Shown piece after piece: positions 58,347-64,000 of a stretch of 64,000 nucleotides of DNA. The position numbers were made by a program, and so were the translations under genes. Position 1 is the stretch's first letter. Every line of letters starts with the position of its first letter. The notes under the pieces are model-generated. The model saw only the letters and a list, made by a program, of their open reading frames with translations. It ran no database searches and was not told where the DNA came from. The stretch is from Streptomyces sp. VRA16 Mangrove soil (GTDB lineage: Bacteria > Actinomycetota > Actinomycetes > Streptomycetales > Streptomycetaceae), in the NCBI RefSeq assembly GCF_017377775.1, contig NZ_JAFVLN010000005.1, positions 372,001 through 436,000 on the forward strand, written 5' to 3'.

Positions 58347-59963
58347 ATGCCCGAAGCAGCACCGTTCCGTCCCGTTCCGGCCTGGCTCGACGAGGCCGTC
58401 TTCTACCAGATCTACCCGCAGTCGTTCGCGGACTCCGACGGGGACGGGATCGGTGACCTCGCGGGGATCGCCGACCGCCTCGACCATCTGGCGTGGCTCG
58501 GCGTGAACACCGTATGGATCAACCCGTGCTTCGCGTCGCCGTTCCGGGACGCGGGCTACGACGTCGCCGACTACTTCTCGATCGCGCCGCGCTACGGCTC
58601 CGCGGACGATCTGGCCAAGCTGGTCGATCTCGCGGGCCGGCGCGGGATCCGGGTGCTGCTCGATCTGGTCGCGGGGCACACATCGGACGCGCATCCCTGG
58701 TTCCGCGCCGCCATGGACGACCCCGACGACCACCGCTACATCTGGACGACCGCCGATCACCTCCCGGCGGGCTTCGTCGCCTCGCCCGGCACCCGCCCCG
58801 GCGGCTATCTGCCGAACTTCTTCGACTCGCAGCCCGCTCTCAACTTCGGTTACGCGCGGTCGAGTCCGGGCGAGCCGTGGCGCCGGTCCGTCGACGCGGA
58901 GGGGCCGCGCGCCAACCGGGCGGCGCTGCGCGAGATCATGGACCACTGGCTGCGGACGGGGGTGTCCGGGTTCCGGGTCGACATGGCTGCGTCGCTCGTG
59001 AAGGACGACCCCGGCAAGCGGGCCACGGCCGCGATCTGGACGGAGCTGCGGCACTGGCTGGACCGGGCCCATCCGGAGGCGGTCCTGCTCGCCGAGTGGG
59101 GCGACCCGGAGGTCTCGGTGCCCGCCGGGTTCCACACGGACTTCTTCCTCCAGTTCGGCGGCCCGGCGAACGGTCTGCCGATGCGCTCCTTGTGGAGCAA
59201 CAACACGGGTACGGCGGACGAGAGTTGGGACCCCCTGGACTGCTTCTTCGACGCCTCGGGGCAGGGTTCGCCGCGCCCGTTCGTCGACGCCTGGCGGCAG
59301 GCGACGGCCGCGCTCGGCGACACCGGCCGCATCGCGCTGCCCACCTCCAACCATGACTTCTCGCGCCTCAACTGCGGCCCGCGCACGGCCGATCAGCTTC
59401 CGGCGGCGTTCGCCTTCCAGCTGACCTGGCCGACGCTCCCGGCCATCTACTACGGCGACGAGATCGGCATGCGCTATGTCCCGGGCCTGCCCGAGAAGGA
59501 GGGCAGCGTCCTCGGCCCGCGCTACAACCGGGCCGGTTCCCGCACCCCGATGCAGTGGCAGGACGGCCCCGGCGCCGGTTTCTCGACCGCGGCGGAGGAC
59601 CGCTTCTACCTGCCCCTCGACCCGGCGCCCGACCGCCCGTCGGTGGCCGCCCAGCGCGCCGACGAGCACTCGCTGCTGCATCTCGTACGCCGCCTGGTCG
59701 CCCTGCGCGCCGGCCTTCCGGCACTCGCCCACCACTCCCCCGTCGAGGTCCTCGGCGCGGACTATCCGTTCGTGTACGTACGCGGTGACGCGCTGCTCGT
59801 CGTCGTCAACCCGGGCCGTGCACAGCGGAGTTGGCCGTCCCACGCGTGGGCGGAGCGGGCCGCGCGCGCCCGGCCGGTGGAGGTCGACGGGGTCCGGATC
59901 ACGCTCGACGGCGCGACGGTGGAAGCGGACGGAATCGGTTACGGGATCTTCGAGTTGACGTAG
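58347..59963 (+). CDS. GH13 alpha-glucosidase/trehalose-synthase-like enzyme
   Basis: A 538-residue cytoplasmic GH13 protein without signal. Start of the barrel: EAVFYQIYPQSFADSDGDGIGDLAGI. Conserved regions: I, DLVAGHTS; II, GFRVDMAAS (nucleophile Asp); III, VLLAEWGDPE (acid/base Glu); IV, LPTSNHDFSRL (stabilising Asp). The QPALNFGYAR stretch and the C-terminal beta domain (HHSPVEVLGADYPFVYVRGDALLVVVNPG) are intact. Region I has AGHTS in place of the usual VNHTS. It fits oligo-1,6-glucosidase/trehalose-synthase subfamilies; exact specificity is not readable. Confidence 0.88.
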   Translation: MPEAAPFRPVPAWLDEAVFYQIYPQSFADSDGDGIGDLAGIADRLDHLAWLGVNTVWINPCFASPFRDAGYDVADYFSIAPRYGSADDLAKLVDLAGRRGIRVLLDLVAGHTSDAHPWFRAAMDDPDDHRYIWTTADHLPAGFVASPGTRPGGYLPNFFDSQPALNFGYARSSPGEPWRRSVDAEGPRANRAALREIMDHWLRTGVSGFRVDMAASLVKDDPGKRATAAIWTELRHWLDRAHPEAVLLAEWGDPEVSVPAGFHTDFFLQFGGPANGLPMRSLWSNNTGTADESWDPLDCFFDASGQGSPRPFVDAWRQATAALGDTGRIALPTSNHDFSRLNCGPRTADQLPAAFAFQLTWPTLPAIYYGDEIGMRYVPGLPEKEGSVLGPRYNRAGSRTPMQWQDGPGAGFSTAAEDRFYLPLDPAPDRPSVAAQRADEHSLLHLVRRLVALRAGLPALAHHSPVEVLGADYPFVYVRGDALLVVVNPGRAQRSWPSHAWAERAARARPVEVDGVRITLDGATVEADGIGYGIFELT

Positions 59964-60175
59964 CAGGACCATTGCGACGCACGTCCGCTCCGTTCACCGC
60001 TCCGCGCCGTCGCGGTGGAACTCTGAAACCCGCTGCGAGCGCCGGCGTCCGACGCCGATGAGTATGTCGGCCACCCGGAGTCGTATGAAGCGAGGACGAA
60101 CCCGACCGGGACCGTGCACCCGCGAGGGAGGAACGCCCGCGACGATCCGGAACATCCCGCTCCAGGAGGCACCCC

Positions 60176-60367
60176 ATGTGTTCCCACCGGCCCCCGTGCC
60201 CGACCGCCGACCGTCCCGACCGCGACGCGGCCCGCGTCGTCGCCGCCCATCCCGAGCAGGGCTGGAGTCTGCTGTGCAACGGCACGATCGTCTTCGACGA
60301 CACCGGTGAACTGCTGCCGGGCGGCGTCGTGCGCGCTCCCGTACGACAGGCCGTGCTCGTCGGCTGA
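60176..60367 (+). CDS. DUF5999 family small protein
   Basis: A 63-residue protein: MCSHRPPCPTADRPDRDAARVVAAHPEQGWSLLCNGTIVFDDTGELLPGG. This is the actinomycete DUF5999 pattern (Cys-x-H-x-P-x-Cys then GWSLLCNGVVVFDDTGELLP). Conserved Cys and His residues could bind a metal. No function is known. AGGAGG ribosome site at 60164-60169. The preceding ~210 bp is without a gene. Confidence 0.82.
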   Translation: MCSHRPPCPTADRPDRDAARVVAAHPEQGWSLLCNGTIVFDDTGELLPGGVVRAPVRQAVLVG

Positions 60368-60429
60368 CGTGGCCGGAATCGATCGTCCGGCCTCGACGAC
60401 CACCCCCAAGATCAACTTGACTGCCGGTC

Positions 60430-61323
60430 ATGCGATACGGCGTCAACCTCCTCAACTTCGGTTCCGGCACCACCCCCGAGAGCCTTGTCCGCCAGGCCAC
60501 GGACGCCCGTGACCTCGGCTTCTCCTTCGCGATGATCTCCGACCACATCGCGGTCACCCCCGATGTGCACGCGGTCTATCCGGCCCCGTTCTACGACCAG
60601 TTCGTGCTCGCCGCCCATCTCGCGGGACGCGTCCCGGGGCTCACGCTCGGCACGACGATCACCGTCATCCCCTATCGGCATCCGCTGCAGACGGCCCGAC
60701 TCGCCGCGAACATCGACCGGTTGAACGACGCGGGGTTCATTCTCGGCGCCGGGGTCGGCTGGTCGGCGGCCGAGTACCGGACACTGGGCGTGCCGTTCGA
60801 GCAGCGCGGGGCGATCACCGACGAGTACCTCGCCGCGATCCGCGCCGCCTGGACGCAGGACCCGTGCAGTTTCAAGGGCCGGTACGTGGAGTTCGAGGGG
60901 GTCCGCACCGCTCCCGCGCCCGCGACGGCTCCGCACGTCCCGGTCTGGGTCGGCGGCGACTCCCCGGCCGCGCTGCGCCGGGCGGCGCGGCTCGGCGAGG
61001 CCTGGCACCCGTTCATGCCGACGCGTGCGAGCCTGCGCGCACAGCTGCCCCGGCTCGCCGAGGAGGCGGAGCGGGCGGAGCGGCCCGTGCCGCAGTTCGC
61101 GCCGCGGATCCAGCTGGTGGTCGGCGAAGTGCCGGACACCGACGACCGTCCGCTGGGGCACGGCACCATGGAGCAGATCCGGGCGGATGTGGAGACGCTC
61201 GCCGGACTCGGCGCCACGCACATCCTGTTCGACACCTATCCCGGCGATCCCGCGCTGCGGGGTTCGGCCGAGGACGACCGGCGGGTCCTGGAGAGCGTGG
61301 CGCGGATCCTGCCCGCCGGCTGA
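60430..61323 (+). CDS. LLM-class F420-dependent oxidoreductase
   Basis: A 297-residue bacterial-luciferase-like TIM barrel. Motifs: RYGVNLLNFGSGTTPESLVRQATDARDLGFSFAMISDHIAV at the N-terminus, LGTTITVIPYRHPLQTARLAANIDRLNDAGFILGAGVGWSAAEYRTLGV, and VPVWVGGDSPAALRRAARLGEAWHPF. These are characteristic of F420-dependent members; flavin or F420 is bound in the barrel. Substrate unknown. The start is ATG. It is convergent with the P450 gene, 15 bp between stops. Confidence 0.88.
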   Translation: MRYGVNLLNFGSGTTPESLVRQATDARDLGFSFAMISDHIAVTPDVHAVYPAPFYDQFVLAAHLAGRVPGLTLGTTITVIPYRHPLQTARLAANIDRLNDAGFILGAGVGWSAAEYRTLGVPFEQRGAITDEYLAAIRAAWTQDPCSFKGRYVEFEGVRTAPAPATAPHVPVWVGGDSPAALRRAARLGEAWHPFMPTRASLRAQLPRLAEEAERAERPVPQFAPRIQLVVGEVPDTDDRPLGHGTMEQIRADVETLAGLGATHILFDTYPGDPALRGSAEDDRRVLESVARILPAG

Positions 61324-61338
61324 CGCCCGGGCCCGGGC

Positions 61339-62586
61339 TCACCAGGTGACGGGCAGCGCCTTCGGTCCCCGGATGAACCCCTTGCTCTGCCACTCCACCT
61401 CGTCAGGGCCGACCGCGAGCCGCAGCCCGGGGAACCGGGTCAGCAGGGCGCCGAGCATCACTTCGGACTCCATGCGGGCCAGCATCGCGCCGATGCAGTG
61501 GTGCGGCCCGTGCCCGAACGAGAGATGGGCCGTGCCGGTGCGATCGAGGTCGAGCGCACCGGGCTCGTCGAAGACGTCGGGGTCGCGGTTGGCCGCGAGA
61601 TAGGAGGCGTAGACGGCCTCGCCCTCGCGGATCAGGACTCCGCCGACCTCGACGTCCTCGGTGGCGATCCGGGGCAGGCCGACACCGTTGCGGTGCGGGA
61701 TGTGGCGCAGGAGTTCGTCGACGGCCTGGGGCAGCAGCTCGGGCTCGGCGCGCAGCCGCTCGGCCAGTTCCGGCCGCGTCAGCAGCGTGTAGACCATGTT
61801 GGCGCTGTTGTTGCGGACCGCGTGGGCACCGCTGACGAGGACGGCGGTGGCGAGCGAGACCGCTTCGGCGTCGGTGATCTCGCCCGCGGCGCAGGCCCGT
61901 CCCAGCACGGTGGCCAGGTCGTCGCCCGGGCTCTCCCGCCGCTCGGTGAGCAGATCGACGATGTACTGCCGCATCCGTTCCTTCGCGGCCTCGCTGGACT
62001 TGGGTCCGGGACCGGCCGAGAGGATCACGTCCGGCCAGTCCGCGAGCCGCGCCCGGTCCTCGGGCGGCACGCCCAGCAGATCGCTGACGACGGTGAGCGG
62101 GAACGGGCCGTGCAGGTGGGCCACCAGGTCGGCGGGGCGCCCCGCCTCCTCCATCGCGTCGAGGAGCGCGTCGGCGGTGCGCTCGGCCCGTGGCCGCAGG
62201 CCCTTCATGGTGCGGCCGGTGAACGCCTTCGTCATCACCTTGCGCAGCCGGGTGTGGTCGGGCGGATCGGCGTAGTTGAGGCCGACGGTGGCGGCGACGC
62301 GGTGCGCCATCATGCCGTTCACCTCGCGGCCGACGAGCGCGGAGCGGCTGAAGCGCGGGTCGGAGGTCACCAGGCGCACGTCCTGGTAGCGCGTGACGAG
62401 CCAGGCCTCGCGCTCCTGTCCGAAGGGCATCCGCACCCGGGCCACCTGCTCGTTGCTGAGCACGTCGGCGAGGAGCGGGTCGAAGGTGAGCGCGGGCAGG
62501 TCGGCCAGGGCCCACTCGCGGACGGGTCGGCTGCCGCCCACCGGTTCCGGGGCGGCCGGGTCGTCGCGTACGGTCGTGTCGTTCAC
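61339..62586 (-). CDS. Cytochrome P450 with atypical I-helix
   Basis: A 415-residue soluble P450. The heme-binding loop is LSFGHGPHHCIGAMLARME with Cys364 as thiolate ligand. The K-helix E-x-x-R is Glu291-Arg294 (DELLRHIP). RxF/PERF-like sequence precedes the heme loop. The I-helix normally reads AGxE/D-T; here it is VLVSGAHAVRNN (about 250-260), so the acid-alcohol pair for O2 activation is absent. GTG start at 62586 with GGGGA upstream. No ferredoxin gene is adjacent. Substrate unknown; activity may be altered. Divergent from a LacI gene. Confidence 0.88.
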   Translation of the reverse strand: MNDTTVRDDPAAPEPVGGSRPVREWALADLPALTFDPLLADVLSNEQVARVRMPFGQEREAWLVTRYQDVRLVTSDPRFSRSALVGREVNGMMAHRVAATVGLNYADPPDHTRLRKVMTKAFTGRTMKGLRPRAERTADALLDAMEEAGRPADLVAHLHGPFPLTVVSDLLGVPPEDRARLADWPDVILSAGPGPKSSEAAKERMRQYIVDLLTERRESPGDDLATVLGRACAAGEITDAEAVSLATAVLVSGAHAVRNNSANMVYTLLTRPELAERLRAEPELLPQAVDELLRHIPHRNGVGLPRIATEDVEVGGVLIREGEAVYASYLAANRDPDVFDEPGALDLDRTGTAHLSFGHGPHHCIGAMLARMESEVMLGALLTRFPGLRLAVGPDEVEWQSKGFIRGPKALPVTW

Positions 62587-62715
62587 GCGGGCAGTGTTCC
62601 CCTGCCCCGGGCCGTGGCACGCGCCTCGGCCGCCGCGCCCCCTGATCGGCGCAGGCGTGCTCGTGCAGCCGGGGCACAGATCAGTTGCCGCGATCACGCA
62701 AGCGGACCGCAAATG

Positions 62716-62731
62716 TTGCGCTAATCTTGCG
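62716..62731. promoter_or_regulatory. Possible LacI/MalR-type operator with TTGCG direct repeats
   Basis: TTGCGCTAATCTTGCG: two TTGCG copies 11 bp apart, five bp upstream of the LacI ATG. It resembles the TTGCA-rich direct repeats of Streptomyces MalR-type sites. A role in autoregulation is tentative. Confidence 0.5.
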
Positions 62732-62735
62732 TTCC

Positions 62736-63749
62736 ATGACGCGCAGACTTGCTCAGGTGGCGAAGAAGGTCGGAGTCAGCGAGGCCACGGTCAGCCGGGT
62801 GCTCAACAACAAACCCGGTGTCTCGGAGGCGACACGGCAGTCGGTGCTCACCGCCCTGGACGTGCTCGGCTACGAACGCCCCACGCAACTGCGCGGCGAG
62901 CGCGCCCGTCTGGTCGGGCTCGTCCTGCCCGAGCTGCAGAACCCGATCTTCCCCGCGTTCGCCGAGGTCATCGGGGGCGCACTCGCCCAGCAGGGGCTGA
63001 CCCCCGTGCTGTGCACGCAGACCAAGGGCGGCGTCTCCGAGGCCGACTATGTGGAGCTGCTGCTCCAACAGCAGGTCTCGGGCGTGGTGTTCGCGGGCGG
63101 ACTGTTCGCACAGGCCGACGCGGAGCACGATCACTACCAGCGCCTCGCCGAGCGCAAGGTTCCGGTGGTGCTGGTGAACGCCGCGATCGAGCGGCTCGGC
63201 TTCCCGTGCGTGGCCTGTGACGACGCCGTCGCCGTCGAGCAGGCGTGGCGCCATCTCTCCTCCCTCGGGCACGAGCGGATCGGCCTGGTGCTCGGCCCCG
63301 ACGACCACATGCCCTCGCAGCGCAAGCTCACCGCGGCCCGCGCCGCCGCCCGGGCCGCGGGCGGAGCGCTGCCCGACGACGCGGTGGAGCGGGCGATGTT
63401 CTCCCTGGAGGGCGGGCACGCCGCGGCGGCCCGGCTGATCGGGCGCGGCATCACCGGCATCATCTGCGCGAGCGACCCGCTGGCCCTGGGCGCGGTGCGC
63501 GCCGCACGCCGGGCCGGACTCGCGGTGCCCCGCGAGATCTCCGTGGTCGGGTACGACGACTCGGCGTTCATGAACTGCACCGAGCCGCCGCTGACGACCG
63601 TGCGCCAACCCATCGAGGCGATGGGCCGGGCCGCGGTCGAACTGCTCGTCGCGCAGATCCAGGGCGGCTCGGTGCCGCCCGGCGAGCTGCTCTTCGAGCC
63701 CGAGCTGGTGGTGCGCGGTTCGACGGCGCCGCCGCGCTCGGCGTCCTAG
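62736..63749 (+). CDS. LacI family transcriptional regulator
   Basis: A 337-residue LacI/GalR repressor. HTH: RLAQVAKKVGVSEATVSRVLNNKPGVSEATRQSVLTAL, hinge YERPTQLRGERARLVGLVLPELQNPIF. The ligand-binding domain ends EISVVGYDDSAFMNCTEPPLTTVRQPIEAMGRAAVELLV and ELLFEPELVVRGST. It resembles the MalR/AglR-type regulators of alpha-glucoside use, but the inducer is not certain. Its stop codon shares the CTAG with the stop of a convergent paralogue. Start at ATG 62736. Confidence 0.9.
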   Translation: MTRRLAQVAKKVGVSEATVSRVLNNKPGVSEATRQSVLTALDVLGYERPTQLRGERARLVGLVLPELQNPIFPAFAEVIGGALAQQGLTPVLCTQTKGGVSEADYVELLLQQQVSGVVFAGGLFAQADAEHDHYQRLAERKVPVVLVNAAIERLGFPCVACDDAVAVEQAWRHLSSLGHERIGLVLGPDDHMPSQRKLTAARAAARAAGGALPDDAVERAMFSLEGGHAAAARLIGRGITGIICASDPLALGAVRAARRAGLAVPREISVVGYDDSAFMNCTEPPLTTVRQPIEAMGRAAVELLVAQIQGGSVPPGELLFEPELVVRGSTAPPRSAS

Positions 63750-64000
63750 GGCAGGCCCTGCGGGGTGAGCTGCCCGGTCGAACCGCGGACGACGAGTTCC
63801 GGTTCGAAGAGCAGCTCGCCGAGGTGGGTGCGCGAGCCCTGGAGCTGTGCCATCAGCAGATCCACGGCCGCGCGTCCCATCGCCTCGATGGGCTGACGGA
63901 CCGTCGACAGGGGCGGCTCCGTGCACGTCATGAACGCGGAGTCGTCGTAGCCGACCACCGACAGGTCCTCGGGCACGGAAAGGCCCCGCCGGCGGGCCGC
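63746..64000 (-). CDS. LacI family regulator, C-terminal part (5' end outside window)
   Basis: Only the last 84 codons are visible. The frame is open to the window end. It reads VPEDLSVVGYDDSAFMTCTEPPLSTVRQPIEAMGRAAVDLLMAQLQGSRTHLGELLFEPELVVRGSTGQL. It is strikingly similar to the end of the convergent LacI gene next to it, so the two are recent paralogues arranged tail to tail. The stop codons overlap by 4 bp (63746-63749). Identity of the rest cannot be judged here. Confidence 0.87.
   Translation of the reverse strand, partial: AARRRGLSVPEDLSVVGYDDSAFMTCTEPPLSTVRQPIEAMGRAAVDLLMAQLQGSRTHLGELLFEPELVVRGSTGQLTPQGLP

Noticed and set aside
59964..60175. Possible small RNA or riboswitch before the DUF5999 gene
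   Set aside because: Only a short GGCGTC-C-GACGCC dyad is seen; there is no conserved riboswitch core or clear promoter-terminator pair.
1..64000. CRISPR array, transposon, prophage or secondary-metabolite megasynthase
   Set aside because: No regularly spaced repeats, transposase, integrase, phage structural or PKS/NRPS motifs are visible on either strand.

Overview
The window is 64 kb of very GC-rich DNA with dense genes, GTG starts, ATGA/GTGA start-stop overlaps, and families typical of Streptomyces or a close relative: DUF4232, DUF5133, DUF5999 and DUF1996 proteins, ROK and LacI sugar regulators, GNAT and F420-type enzymes, and a DevS/DevR-type dormancy pair. No rRNA, tRNA, transposase, phage or CRISPR is visible. 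It reads as an accessory or arm-type region rich in polysaccharide metabolism.

Layout. 1-8.2 kb: a truncated cupin, a 2-hydroxyacid dehydrogenase, a small Rho_N-like protein, a secreted GH16 glucanase, RNase HI, an F420-type oxidoreductase, a GH114 lipoprotein, a Gly-Ala-repeat protein and an LCP protein. 8.2-9.9 kb: a decayed methyltransferase carrying an inverted duplication, a small protein, and an SDR whose 3' end is tandemly duplicated. 10.0-12.7 kb: a reactive-sulfur module (CoA-disulfide reductase-rhodanese fusion, membrane rhodanese, CstR-like repressor) with paired operators. 12.7-18.9 kb: a sugar ABC importer with GH1 beta-glucosidase and divergent ROK regulator, without its own ATPase. 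18.9-25.4 kb: a beta-glucan operon (DUF1996, GH with discoidin domain, GH3, LacI). 25.7-30.1 kb: GNAT, PNPOx-like enzyme, drug exporter and two TetR regulators. 30.2-42.2 kb: an eight-gene, almost gapless exopolysaccharide-type operon. It encodes a cellulose-synthase-like GT2, GalE, UDP-glucose dehydrogenase, UDP-xylose synthase-like enzyme, a beta-helix lipoprotein, a membrane GGDEF-EAL protein, an alpha-oxoamine synthase and a methyltransferase. A degenerate GH15 protein converges on it. 44-48.6 kb: DUF4232, a second GH16 with two discoidin domains, and a Tat-exported beta-helix protein. 48.6-53.4 kb: DUF5133, SDR, MFS and LysR, a hydrolase and a PP2C phosphatase. 53.7-58.2 kb: a GAF histidine kinase, NarL-type regulator, cNMP-binding protein and universal stress protein with shared palindromic boxes. 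58.3-64 kb: GH13 enzyme, DUF5999, LLM oxidoreductase, an unusual P450 and two convergent paralogous LacI regulators.

Two threads tie the window together. First, copies of a GGAGAGCGCTCTCC-type palindrome lie at the lacI gene, upstream of the DUF1996-GH-GH3 operon, and in the divergent GH16/beta-helix promoter region 21 kb away. They suggest one LacI regulon for extracellular beta-glucan breakdown, feeding cytoplasmic GH3/GH1 enzymes. Second, the 30-42 kb operon couples UDP-sugar supply, a processive membrane glycosyltransferase, a beta-helix surface protein and a c-di-GMP enzyme with an oxoamine synthase and a methyltransferase. I do not recognise this combination as a described system, and it is the best candidate here for new biology.
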